From Planomicrobium sp. CPCC 101110 (GTDB lineage: Bacteria > Bacillota > Bacilli > Bacillales_A > Planococcaceae), in NCBI RefSeq assembly GCF_007859395.1, contig NZ_VOHD01000006.1, positions 124,001-188,000 on the forward strand: DNA of 64,000 nucleotides, written 5' to 3'. Position 1 is the first letter of the stretch, and each line of letters begins with the position of its first letter. Both the position numbers and the translations under genes were made by a program. The notes below the pieces were generated by a model. The model worked only from the letters and a program-made list of their open reading frames with translations. It made no database searches and was not told where the DNA came from. Of the stretch, positions 43,008-51,792 are shown piece by piece.

Positions 43008-45149
43008 ATGGCAAGGAATGGGAAAAATCATCACCATGAACAGGTAGATCACAGTAAGATGGACCATTCGAAACATGTTGGACATGCCTATCATGAAGCG
43101 CAAGTAGAAGAGGGCATTCATGATTACAGCAATCCTTCCCAGCACCAAGATCACCAAGATCATGGTGGTCATGACATGCGGAAGGGCCATGATCACGGTG
43201 AACATAATCACCATCAGCACCATGGGAACTTCAAAGAAATTTTTCTGAAGTCGCTGCCAATTGGTATCATCATTCTGTTATTGTCGCCAATGATGGACGT
43301 TAGGCTTCCTTTTCAATTCACTTTTTTGTACTCGGACATTTTAGTCGCTGTACTGGCAACCATCTTATTGGTTTATGGCGGAAAACCTTTCTTTCAAGGT
43401 GCAGTAGCCGAATTCAAGCAAAAAGCTCCGGGTATGATGGCCCTTGTTTCTCTAGGGATTTCCGTTTCGTATGTTTATAGTATTTACGCAGTGGCAGCAC
43501 GCTATGTAACCGGCGCACACGTCATGGACTTTTTCTTTGAATTTGCTTCTTTGCTGTTAATCATGCTTCTGGGCCACTGGATTGAAATGAAAGCTGTCGG
43601 AGAAGCGGGGGACGCGCAAAAATCGCTCGCTGAATTAGTGCCGAAAGATGCGCATGTGGTGCTGGAAGACGATTCGATCGAGACGCGTCCGGTAACCAAT
43701 TTAAAAGTTGGAGACCTTGTACGTGTCCAGGCCGGTGAAAATGTCCCTGCCGATGGCATCATCAAACGTGGAGCCTCGCGGATCAATGAAGCCTTGCTGA
43801 CAGGCGAATCCAAACCCATTGAAAAAGGAATCGGAGACAAAGCAATCGGTGGTTCTACGAACGGAGAAGGGGTTTTGTATCTGGAAGTGCAGGAAACAGG
43901 CGACCAATCCTTCATTTCCCAAGTCCAAGCCTTGATTGGACAGGCTCAAGATCAGCCTTCCAGAGCTGAAAATCTAGCTCAAAAAGTAGCCGGCTGGCTA
44001 TTTTATATCGCAATTGCAGCGGCCGTCATTGCTTTTGTCGTATGGCTGTACATCGCAGACATTCAAACAGCCATTCTTTTTACGGTTACGACGTTGGTTA
44101 TCGCTTGTCCGCATGCGCTCGGTCTTGCCATTCCTTTAGTGATTGCACGAAGCACCAGTTTAGGTGCAAGTCGCGGGCTGTTGGTAAAAGACCGGGAAGC
44201 GTTGGAACTGGCAAACAAGGCAGATGTCATGATACTGGATAAAACAGGCACATTGACCACTGGAGAATTTAAAGTATTGAGGATGGAAACGCTGGCTGAA
44301 CAATATACTGAATCAGAAATCGCAGCGCTTATGGGAGGGATCGAAGGCGGGTCAAGCCACCCGATTGCCCAATCTATTGTCCATTACGCTGAAAATCAGG
44401 GGATTCAGCCTGCCCGTTTCGATTCGATTGATATTGTCACGGGTGCCGGGGTGGAAGGGAATGCCAAGGGCCGTAAATATGAATTGATCAGTCAAAAGGC
44501 ATTTGGAAAGGACTTGGCAGTTGAAATTCCGAAAGGTGCCACATTAAGTATTCTGGTGGAAGATGGAAAACCCATCGGCACGGTTGCATTAGGTGATGAA
44601 TTAAAAGAATCGAGCAAAGCTTTGATACAAGCATTGAAACAGAACGATATACAGCCGTTTATGGCTACCGGTGACAATGAAACTGCCGCTCAAGGGGTGG
44701 CTGAGGAACTGGGCATAGAATACAGAGCTAATCAATCCCCGCAAGATAAATATGATCTAGTTGAATCACTGAAGAATCAAGGGAAAACAGTGATTATGGT
44801 CGGCGATGGAGTAAACGATGCCCCTTCCCTCGCGATGGCAGACGTCGGGGTTGCAGTTGGAGCCGGAACACAAGTAGCGATTGATTCCGCTGATGTAATA
44901 TTGACGCAGTCAAATCCGGGAGATATCGCATCCTTTATCGAACTGGCTAACAAAACGACCAGCAAAATGAAACAAAATCTAATTTGGGGAGCCGGCTATA
45001 ACTTTATTGCCATTCCCATAGCGGCCGGTGTTTTAGCTTCTATCGGTATTACATTAGCGCCTGCAGTCGGCGCTTTTCTGATGTCCGTGTCTACTGTGAT
45101 CGTTGCGGTCAACGCGATGGCATTAAGACTGAAGCATAAATCTGTTTAA
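43008..45149 (+). CDS. copB: Copper-transporting P1B-type ATPase, CopB class
   Basis: A 713-residue P-type ATPase. The first 75 residues are His-rich with no CxxC HMA domain. CPH at Cys367 (ACPHALGLAIP), where CopA has CPC, defines the CopB class. Other marks are the TGES loop (ALLTGESKP), phosphorylated Asp411 (DKTGTLT), HP (SSHPIAQS) and the hinge GDGVNDAPSL. It exports copper. A GGAGG site precedes the ATG. Together with copZ it forms the copper defence cluster. An imperfect hairpin at about 45181-45225 may terminate it. Confidence 0.93.
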   Translation: MARNGKNHHHEQVDHSKMDHSKHVGHAYHEAQVEEGIHDYSNPSQHQDHQDHGGHDMRKGHDHGEHNHHQHHGNFKEIFLKSLPIGIIILLLSPMMDVRLPFQFTFLYSDILVAVLATILLVYGGKPFFQGAVAEFKQKAPGMMALVSLGISVSYVYSIYAVAARYVTGAHVMDFFFEFASLLLIMLLGHWIEMKAVGEAGDAQKSLAELVPKDAHVVLEDDSIETRPVTNLKVGDLVRVQAGENVPADGIIKRGASRINEALLTGESKPIEKGIGDKAIGGSTNGEGVLYLEVQETGDQSFISQVQALIGQAQDQPSRAENLAQKVAGWLFYIAIAAAVIAFVVWLYIADIQTAILFTVTTLVIACPHALGLAIPLVIARSTSLGASRGLLVKDREALELANKADVMILDKTGTLTTGEFKVLRMETLAEQYTESEIAALMGGIEGGSSHPIAQSIVHYAENQGIQPARFDSIDIVTGAGVEGNAKGRKYELISQKAFGKDLAVEIPKGATLSILVEDGKPIGTVALGDELKESSKALIQALKQNDIQPFMATGDNETAAQGVAEELGIEYRANQSPQDKYDLVESLKNQGKTVIMVGDGVNDAPSLAMADVGVAVGAGTQVAIDSADVILTQSNPGDIASFIELANKTTSKMKQNLIWGAGYNFIAIPIAAGVLASIGITLAPAVGAFLMSVSTVIVAVNAMALRLKHKSV

Positions 45150-45287
45150 TACAGTGTTTAGTAGTTGCACATGAGAAATGCTGCCTCCCACAAGTTGAAT
45201 TTTCTTTAGCCTTGGGGGGCACAGTTTTGTATTAGATTAAAGTCAAACGGAGGTTTGAAGCCTTTGGTTAATTAAACATAGTTTTAT

Positions 45288-45309
45288 AGTTTACATATGA
45301 GGGATTATT
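45288..45309. repeat. AGTTTACATATGA repeat, copy 1
   Basis: The 22 bases from 45288 (AGTTTACATATGAGGG then ATTATT) recur at 51147 with one difference, and similarity extends a few bases on both sides. Each copy is followed by a large hairpin. Confidence 0.75.
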
Positions 45310-45338
45310 AGAAGTAGTAGGTATTCTAATAGCAATAC

Positions 45339-45410
45339 ACAAAAGGGGAAAAGCAATGCTGATCAGCATTGCTTTTCCCCTTTTGTCTGTATAAGTCTAC
45401 TTTTACAAAC
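45339..45410. repeat. 48-bp perfect palindrome with an attached dispersed repeat
   Basis: Two perfect 24-base arms meet without a loop at TGATCA (centre 45362/45363): the left arm begins ACAAAAGGGGAAAAGCAATG. Right after it, TATAAGTCTACTTTTACAAAC (45391-45410 region) is a degenerate GTTCGTAAAAGT-family copy. There is no gene within 180 bases upstream. It can act as a bidirectional terminator. Confidence 0.85.
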
Positions 45411-45486
45411 ACTTTCTATTAATTACAAATGCCGGAATAAGTGGTCGAATATAGCAAAAAATGAACTGTCCCCTGTTCTAAAGAAG

Positions 45487-45729
45487 TCAGTTCGCTTTAA
45501 TGGTACGAATTCGTTGATAGAGGGCTTCCGCTGCTTGATCAGCCGGCGTATAATGTTGGACTTGCTGATTTTCACTGGAGGTCACTTCCAGTATGAACGT
45601 CCCTTTTAGGCACTTCACTGTTAGCGTTTCCTGCACCCCAATCGTGAAGGAATGACTGATAGAAGAAAAAATGAAGGTGCACGAAAGCTGCAATAAATTT
45701 CTAATATAGTTCAATTTCATAACGTGCAC
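45487..45729 (-). CDS. Small protein of unknown function
   Basis: The GTG at 45729 with AAGGA 6-7 bases upstream gives 80 residues; ATG 45720 is an alternative start. The sequence (MKLNYIRNLLQLSCTFIFSS, SHSFTIGVQETLTVKCLKGT, FILEVTSSENQQVQHY) is beta-rich and could be a small binding fold. No signal peptide is clear. Single gene, no family recognised. Confidence 0.6.
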   Translation of the reverse strand: MHVMKLNYIRNLLQLSCTFIFSSISHSFTIGVQETLTVKCLKGTFILEVTSSENQQVQHYTPADQAAEALYQRIRTIKAN

Positions 45730-45991
45730 GCTCTTTCCTTCAGTGACGTAGTAGTATATCAAGTCGAACTAAAGGATTTTTACCCAATTCTCGCGCATTT
45801 AATCCGAGAAAAAACTCCTGAACAATCAGGAGCTACTCGATAATTCATGGGAAGCTAAAAACGCTACAATGTATTGGGCTGTTTCATCAATCGAATCATT
45901 TTGAATAATCTCTTATGTCTATGAATTGGAAATTTCAAATGTCGTCGTGCCGTTGAATAATTGGTATACTTCTCCCATTTGCATAAACTCA

Positions 45992-46462
45992 TTAATCTTC
46001 CACTATATTGATCAAGTCAGTATGTATTTCTATAAAGTAACTTTCTAACAAAGTTCCTAACTTCCCATCCTGTGCGTAATACGCACTATCCGCGGATTCT
46101 ATCTTGCTGTAAAATTTCTCTTCCTCGATTTCATTCTCTTCCAGGGCTTGGTACAGTTGCCACAATTGTTCAAGGTAAGTCATTTCAACGACGGCATAAT
46201 CAGCAGCGCCAATCTTTTCCAGGATGTTTATAAGTTCTTTCTGATACTGTTGGATCCCAACTTCCTTGATATAATCTCCTAGCCAATGGAGAAGCATCTC
46301 ATGACCGCCGCTTTCAAGCTCTGAATAATAATGATATACAACCCACGTTTCATTGACTCTCTTGCTTTCAAATGGGAAATCCTTTTCACTAATCACAGTA
46401 ATAACAGCATTCCATATATCATCGTTGGTCAATAAATCTTTTCTGTTCATTTTCAGCTTCAT
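45992..46462 (-). CDS. DMP19/DUF4375-like protein
   Basis: A 156-residue acidic soluble protein with a GGAGGG site. The segment TWVVYHYYSELESGGHEMLL then HWLGDYI resembles the DMP19/DUF4375 pattern (W..Y....E..NGG...FF.N), and the rest is helical. Such proteins are often encoded as immunity-like or orphan genes; some mimic DNA. The assignment is tentative. It is convergent with the remnant at 46486. Confidence 0.55.
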   Translation of the reverse strand: MKLKMNRKDLLTNDDIWNAVITVISEKDFPFESKRVNETWVVYHYYSELESGGHEMLLHWLGDYIKEVGIQQYQKELINILEKIGAADYAVVEMTYLEQLWQLYQALEENEIEEEKFYSKIESADSAYYAQDGKLGTLLESYFIEIHTDLINIVED

Positions 46463-46485
46463 AATTGTCCCTCCAAATGTATGCA

Positions 46486-46637
46486 GTGAGCAGTTCGTTG
46501 CAAATATTCAATTCAGACTCACTAACCAGTTCGCCATGCTTCAGGAAAATCCTCTTATAACCCTTTTTGAAAATGAAGAGTTTCAATTATCAGAAGCATT
46601 TTACAAACTCACTCAGTTTATAGAGCTTAACGAATAA
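46486..46637 (+). pseudogene. C-terminal gene remnant before palindrome copy E
   Basis: A plus-strand frame without a start reads QFVANIQFRLTNQFAMLQEN then PLITLFENEEFQLSEAFYK and TQFIELNE, with a stop 15 bases before copy E. It looks like the tail of a gene whose body was replaced by the divergent promoter of the DMP19-like gene. Family unknown. Confidence 0.35.
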
Positions 46638-46651
46638 ATTTTTTAAATTTT

Positions 46652-46683
46652 GAATGTAACTAAATGTGAAGTAAGTTACATTC
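46652..46683. repeat. GAATGTAAC palindrome, copy E
   Basis: Arms GAATGTAACTAA and TAAGTTACATTC, 10 of 12 paired, between a plus-strand remnant and the end of a minus-strand gene. Confidence 0.85.
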
Positions 46684-46723
46684 AGAACTTTGCTTTATGA
46701 AGGCATTTTTTTAATTATTAAAC

Positions 46724-46963
46724 TTATTTAAACCAATATAAAAAAAGGCAAATATATAAAATAGTCACCACTGAAACAGTCAATTTACCTTCTCTTCGGT
46801 TGAATGCAACGGTAAAAAGAAAGACAAAAAGAGAGAATAAAGCCAGTCGAATAGCAAGGGTATTAGTATAATCATTTTCATAAAAACTCATCAATATTAC
46901 GCCTAAGGCAGCGCTAATAACCAAAATTAAAGTTTCGTACTGATGCATTTTCTCTGTGAACAT
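46724..46963 (-). CDS. Small membrane protein
   Basis: A 79-residue protein with an AAGGAG site and three hydrophobic segments (LILVISAALGVILMSF; LAIRLALFSLFVFLFTVAF; VSVVTILYICLFLYWF). No family is recognised. The stop lies 41 bases before copy E in the gene's direction of reading. Confidence 0.65.
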   Translation of the reverse strand: MFTEKMHQYETLILVISAALGVILMSFYENDYTNTLAIRLALFSLFVFLFTVAFNRREGKLTVSVVTILYICLFLYWFK

Positions 46964-47070
46964 TGGCCTCTCTCCTTGCTTTAAATTATATGTGGCTACT
47001 ATACCAAATTATTTCCAGCGAGGTTTTATCTTTTCTGAAATACAGATATGCAAGGGAATTTCTCTATTGA

Positions 47071-47110
47071 ATTTGAAAGTAACTTATTAGCAAGTAAGTT
47101 ACTTTCAAAT
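47071..47110. repeat. GAAAGTAAC palindrome, copy F
   Basis: Perfect 16-base arms ATTTGAAAGTAACTTA and TAAGTTACTTTCAAAT. The change of T to A in one arm is matched by A to T in the other, so pairing is kept. Confidence 0.9.
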
Positions 47111-47191
47111 TGGGTAAAATATATAATAAGAGGCATAATAAAAGCCTTCTGCTTAAAAGGCTTTCTCGTTAATGTATATGGACTAGAGCCT

Positions 47192-47683
47192 TTACTTTAA
47201 AAGCTGCGCTATCTCCTCAGCATCTTCTGAATGAGTTTGTATAAGCTCTGTTAGTTTCTCTTCATTCTCAACTTCGCTTAATTTTAAGTTGTACCAGCTT
47301 TCCAATTCTTCTCTTGTGATTTTAAACTCTTTCACACCTTCTGCTGTTTCAAAATTTAGAACTACCCAGTCCACGTTTTGGATCAATGCAAATAAATAGG
47401 AGGCATTATGAATAACTGTTTTTTGCTCATCTTCTTCTGAGGCTGCCCAATCATAATCGATAATTATCCCATATGGTTCTTCCTTTGTTTGAAGTGCAAC
47501 TCCACTAAAGTGTTCAGCACCTTTCAACTGGATAACCGTATTAACTACGGCACTATTATCCCCTACATATGAACCTTTATAGCTAAATAAATCAGCTTCT
47601 GCACTTTTCGCATTTGAAATACAACCACTTAAAAAAACCAGGACAAATAATGAAATAAATAAAAAATCAATTGCTCGATTCAA
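47192..47683 (-). CDS. Lipoprotein with DUF4825 domain
   Basis: TTG 47683 lies 7 bases after AAGGAGG, while the in-frame ATG at 47689 touches it. The leader ends in a lipobox LSGC at residues 18-21, so the protein is anchored to the outer face of the membrane. The mature part begins with FSYKGSYVGDNSAVVNTVIQ, the DUF4825 pattern; domains of this type occur in regulators and small lipoproteins of Bacilli. 163 residues. Function unknown. Confidence 0.75.
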   Translation of the reverse strand: MNRAIDFLFISLFVLVFLSGCISNAKSAEADLFSYKGSYVGDNSAVVNTVIQLKGAEHFSGVALQTKEEPYGIIIDYDWAASEEDEQKTVIHNASYLFALIQNVDWVVLNFETAEGVKEFKITREELESWYNLKLSEVENEEKLTELIQTHSEDAEEIAQLLK

Positions 47684-48390
47684 TTTCATTCCTCCTTCTG
47701 GAACATGCTTGCCCTTACTATACCAATTTAATTTTCATAAAGTTTCATTTTTAAAAAAAGATAGGAACTTTAATGGAATACTTTATTAGAAATGAATGTA
47801 ATATAATATGAGATTATCGTAGGGAAGAGACTTCATAACGAATCCTCTCCTTCTTTTCGTTCGTGTAAGTATACTCTTATGAACGCTAACTTAGAATAAG
47901 TAAAATAATTTTATAATATTTACTTTTCATTACATGCTTGTAGAATGTCTAAGTTTAACTATCAGTCATTGTTCAAGTTTATGAATAAGGATTTAAAAAC
48001 TTAAATAATAAAATTTAAATGAGATACTAAATCGGAAATATTAGATTGGTGTATGAAGAAAAATGCTAATTAAAATGTTCTTCTAGAAAGCTAGCTCTTT
48101 CGTTCCTTACCATAAAAAATCTTTCGCACTTTAACAATTAACAGAATAATTAATCATTTGTGTTAAAGTAAATACGAGTATGCGAAGGGTTTTATTTGTA
48201 ATATCCAGGACCTTGCCTTAGCATTTGAATTTTTTTAAAAAATTTAGATTTGAATGGTTTAGTCCTAAAAGAAGAAAAGGCTTTTCTAAAAATAAGAAGA
48301 TAAAAGTTCAAAAAAAATGTCGATAAAACCAAATTTCATTCGTTGACTTTATAGAGGTGAGAATTCTTCGGAGACAGGAGGAGTAAGTAT
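47684..48390. other. Long intergenic region with repeats
   Basis: No gene is seen. It holds a half copy GAATGTAATATAAT (about 47793), a hairpin-and-repeat unit at 47820-47885 with CGTTCGTGTAAGT and ACTCTTATGAACG arms, and an inverted repeat ACTTTAACA...TGTTAAAGT (48128-48169). The sigma-factor gene follows with an AGGAGGAG site. Confidence 0.5.
47858..47885. repeat. Dispersed GTTCGTAAAAGT-family copy
   Basis: CGTTCGTGTAAGT, A, TACTCTTATGAACG: an imperfect palindrome preceded by a hairpin and CTTCTTTT, like the unit at 39372-39440. Confidence 0.65.
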
Positions 48391-49644
48391 ATGAATGAGC
48401 TTTTCATCCGTCAAAAGATTGAAGCAGTTTGGAGAGCAGAATCAGCTATTATAGTTGCTTCTATAACGCGGGTAGTTGGGGATATCGGTATAGCCGAAGA
48501 TGTTGCGCATGACACACTGATTAAAGCGCTTGAAAGCTGGCCAATTAGGGGTATTCCAAATAATCCTGGTGCCTGGTTGATGACTGTGGCAAAAAGGAAA
48601 GCTATTGATACGCTTCGTCGGAAAAAAAGTCTGGATCAAAAATATGAACAAATGGCTTATCAAATGAACGAGCATTACGAGCCTGATGTGATTGAACACC
48701 TTGATGAAGATATTAAGGACAATTTATTGCGGCTAATTTTTATGACATGTCATCCGATATTGTCTAAAAATGCACGTGTTGCTCTTACGCTGAGACTTCT
48801 TGGGGGCCTGACGACGGAAGAAATAGCAAATGCGTTTCTCGTGCCTGAACCAACGGTTGCGCAGCGAATAGTTCGGGCAAAACGAACGCTTGTTGCTGCC
48901 AATGTTCCATTTGAAGTCCCGCAAAAGAGTGCTTATGCGGAACGGCTTTCTTCAGTGTTGGAAGTAATCTACCTTATGTTCAACGAAGGGTATTCGGCTT
49001 CTTCGGGCGATAATTTAATTCGAATGAATCTTAGTAATGAAGCGTTAAGAATGGGAAGAGCTCTTGCAAAACTCATTCATACAGAACCGGAAGTTTATGG
49101 TCTTGTTGCTCTAATGGAAATACAAATATCCCGGTTTAAAGCACGAACGAATACTGAAGGCGAAATGATTTTGCTGCTGGATCAAACTCGCTCTTTGTGG
49201 AATCAGGAACACATCAAAAGGGGGGTAAACTCTTTAAAAAAAGCAGAAGACTCGGGAGGCACACTTGGTATATATGCATTGCAAGCTTCTATAGCTGCTT
49301 GCCATGCAATAGCAGAAACGCCAGAGAAAACAAATTGGGAGCGAATTTCTGCTCTTTACGATGCTCTCTCTGAAATCTCTCCTTCGCCAGTCGTTGAATT
49401 GAATCGAGCAGTTGCCGTATCAATGGTTTATGGACCATTAGCAGGGTTGGAGATTGTTGATTCTTTACTGTTGGAACCAGAGTTGAAGAATTATCATTTA
49501 CTTCCAAGTGTAAAAGGTAATTTTCTTTTGAAGCTCGGAAGAAAGAGGGAAGCAATGGAAGAATTTCAGCGGGCTTCTTTGCTAACGCAAAATGTTCAAG
49601 AACAAAAATTATTATTGAAACAAGTTAGAAATTGTATGGAATGA
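48391..49644 (+). CDS. ECF sigma factor, ECF42 type
   Basis: A 417-residue sigma-70 family factor. Region 2 (DIGIAEDVAHDTLIKALESW, then PGAWLMTVAKRKAIDTLRRK) and region 4 (LGGLTTEEIANAFLVPEPTV) are followed by a C-terminal extension of about 230 residues (YLMFNEGYSAS, VYGLVALMEIQISR, ELNRAVAVSMVYGPLAGL) that is the TPR-like domain of the ECF42 group. These have no anti-sigma factor and are linked to YCII/DGPF proteins, as here. Target genes are probably the local cluster. Its own promoter cannot be identified. Confidence 0.9.
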   Translation: MNELFIRQKIEAVWRAESAIIVASITRVVGDIGIAEDVAHDTLIKALESWPIRGIPNNPGAWLMTVAKRKAIDTLRRKKSLDQKYEQMAYQMNEHYEPDVIEHLDEDIKDNLLRLIFMTCHPILSKNARVALTLRLLGGLTTEEIANAFLVPEPTVAQRIVRAKRTLVAANVPFEVPQKSAYAERLSSVLEVIYLMFNEGYSASSGDNLIRMNLSNEALRMGRALAKLIHTEPEVYGLVALMEIQISRFKARTNTEGEMILLLDQTRSLWNQEHIKRGVNSLKKAEDSGGTLGIYALQASIAACHAIAETPEKTNWERISALYDALSEISPSPVVELNRAVAVSMVYGPLAGLEIVDSLLLEPELKNYHLLPSVKGNFLLKLGRKREAMEEFQRASLLTQNVQEQKLLLKQVRNCME

Positions 49645-49718
49645 AAATTAGTTTTGTCGATTTTTCATTTTGCTGATCGTTGTATTAATAGAAACAAAAT
49701 ATGAGTAATTAAGGAGAG

Positions 49719-50099
49719 ATGATCATGCAGTTTTTATGTATGGGGTATTTCAACCCTGAGAAAATGAATGCACGCCCGACAGAAGAGATTGAGGCAGTGA
49801 TGGAAGAATGCCAACCGCATATTCAGAAATTTTATGAGAGTGGTAAGGTACTGCTTGATGCCGGTCTGGAGTCAGAAATGAAGAATTTGCAGCGTATTAA
49901 AGATAAAGTTGTCGTAACAGATGGACCGTTCACAGAAACGAAAGAGCTAATTGGCAGTATATTCGTTTTTGAAGCCGAGGATATGGATGAGGCGATTGAA
50001 TTAGCCTCTATTCATCCGACTACACAAGTAGACAAAGGAGAAGAGTTGGGATGGCGTATCGAGGTTCGTCCCGTTCATTACTTTAAGAATGATAAATAA
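49719..50099 (+). CDS. YCII/DGPF-domain protein
   Basis: A 126-residue YciI-like protein with VTDGPFTETKELIGSIFVFE, the DGPF signature, at about 66-85. These small ferredoxin-fold proteins regularly accompany ECF42 sigma factors and are thought to be their targets or partners. An AAGGAGAG site precedes the ATG, 74 bases after the sigma gene. Confidence 0.92.
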   Translation: MIMQFLCMGYFNPEKMNARPTEEIEAVMEECQPHIQKFYESGKVLLDAGLESEMKNLQRIKDKVVVTDGPFTETKELIGSIFVFEAEDMDEAIELASIHPTTQVDKGEELGWRIEVRPVHYFKNDK

Positions 50100-50284
50100 G
50101 TGAGCTTAATAAAGTAGCTCTTGTCATTCATAATGGTTTACACACTGACTCTGAAGTGGGTCAGTGTGGCTGTAAAACTGTGAAACCAACCAATATACGT
50201 CCAACTTAACGGGAAGTACATGCAATGAATCTGACAGATAGTTTCTTTTTTCTGATAGGCAACTTTTATTAAGGGGGTGATTTT

Positions 50285-50714
50285 ATGGCAAATGCAATTC
50301 TTAGAGTTGAGGACATGCTTAAAAATTACAAAGATGCTGTTCATGAGAAAAATGCTGAAAAATTTTTATCTGCCTATGCTGACGATGTACACATTTACGA
50401 TTGTTGGGGAAGGTGGGAGTCTCAGGGGATCTCTTTGTGGCGAGAAAGTGTAGTAGGTTGGTTTAATGAACTGAATGAAGACGGATATTTACTGAATGTA
50501 GATTTTAACGACGTGACTATCGTGGAAAATAGGGATGTTGCTTTTGTTCATTGTGCTGTTACGTACGCTGCATATAAAGACAATGTTGAAGAGAAAATTC
50601 GACCGGTTCACATTTTGTTTGAAAAAAATAAATGAGTCTTGGCTTATAACACACGAACATTCATCCTTGCCAATAGATATACAATCCGGAAAAGGTATCT
50701 TTAACCTAAAATAA
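50285..50714 (+). pseudogene. SnoaL/NTF2-like protein with a homopolymer frameshift
   Basis: The intact frame (116 residues, GGGGGTG site) has the SnoaL-like start (MLKNYKDAVHEKNAEKFLSA, YDCWGRW) and stops at 50635 just after VHILFEKNK. The normal C-terminal strand is present in another frame: after the run of seven A at 50622-50628 the sequence reads INESWLITHEHSSLPID and ends at 50714. With six A instead of seven the frame would be continuous. It follows the ECF sigma and YCII genes, a common trio. Mutation, phase variation or a sequencing error are all possible. Confidence 0.75.
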
Positions 50715-50744
50715 TGGAGTCAGGGTTGGTAGGGGGAAATCATT

Positions 50745-50996
50745 ATGAAGAAAAATAAAAGAAATATCTTAGGATATTTATCAATAATTGCAGCAGTAAT
50801 AAGTGTGATTTTCTTCTTTTTACCAATAGATGATGAAATCGATGCAATCATAATTGGTTTAATTTCGTTATTAGGGATAGGGTTTGCTTTGGCCTCCAAA
50901 GAATTTTGGTATGTTTTTATAGGCACCTTATCAAACATTACTATGTTGGGAATAGCTTATCTACTAATAATTGGAACAGGATTCAGTAAACTATAA
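50745..50996 (+). CDS. Small membrane protein
   Basis: An 83-residue protein with an AGGGGGAA site, a Lys/Arg-rich start and three hydrophobic segments separated by an acidic PIDDEIDAI loop. No family recognised. Possibly the last gene of the sigma-factor cluster. Confidence 0.6.
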   Translation: MKKNKRNILGYLSIIAAVISVIFFFLPIDDEIDAIIIGLISLLGIGFALASKEFWYVFIGTLSNITMLGIAYLLIIGTGFSKL

Positions 50997-51146
50997 TTCA
51001 GAACTATTTCAATAGGAAGAATCGAATTTTATACAATGATTTTCAATTTTATCTAGAAATCATCTGTCAAGAATTTAGTAATCGATTACCCCCGGAATGA
51101 AAACAGAGGTCCAAAATCGTTATACTGAACGTGCTTCATAATTTTC

Positions 51147-51226
51147 AGTTTACATATGAAGGATTATTTGAAACTACAAAAATAGAAGGGAGAGAAGAAG
51201 CCAATAAGGCACATCTTCTCTCCCTT
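51147..51226. repeat. AGTTTACATATGA repeat copy 2 and hairpin
   Basis: The 22 bases at 51147-51168 repeat those at 45288 with one change, and 17 bases later a 13-bp perfect hairpin (AAGGGAGAGAAGA / TCTTCTCTCCCTT, 51186-51226) is followed by T-rich DNA. The 51000-51349 stretch has no gene. Confidence 0.75.
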
Positions 51227-51349
51227 TGTTATTTTTTCCTAAAAAGTACATATGCGACCGCTTAGTGTGGAAACGCATTCGTGTATTCCATAGTGCTGTT
51301 GCTGAAGTAGGCTCCACATTATGGCAAACGCATTTTGATTCATTTCAAA

Positions 51350-51616
51350 TTATACACCCATAAACCCGTAATAGATATATCCATCCTTGAGTAGAGTTAG
51401 GCGGATCCTTGAACCGTCATCCAAGTGAACAGTCAGCTCTTTGTATTCCTCATTATTCTGGGAGTCTCCGATCGGGTCGGAGTTTTGTTCATAGGATAGA
51501 GGTTTTGAGTTATTCAGCTCTTCCAAGAAGGCATACAATACGGCCATATCTGAAAGCGGCTCATAATTCTCAAGGCCGTTATCCCAATCACTAATAGTAT
51601 AATTTCCATTAATCAT
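51350..51616 (-). CDS. Fragment or small orphan protein
   Basis: An 88-residue frame without a ribosome binding site, ending in DDGSRIRLTLLKDGYIYYGF. This looks like the C-terminal end of a small secreted or regulatory domain, so it may be a truncated gene. No family is recognised. Confidence 0.35.
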   Translation of the reverse strand: MINGNYTISDWDNGLENYEPLSDMAVLYAFLEELNNSKPLSYEQNSDPIGDSQNNEEYKELTVHLDDGSRIRLTLLKDGYIYYGFMGV

Positions 51617-51792
51617 GAAAAATAGTCAGATTATTTTGTTTTTTTCATATAATTATGATAACATTATTTTCAAAGGAGTTTCATATTTTTAGTTATGATA
51701 TGAAGGTCTTAACCAATTTTTGGTACTGGGTTTCAGGGGACTGAATTTTAGTATATTTTCAGTTTAATATTTTAGGAAAGGGAGGAAAAACG

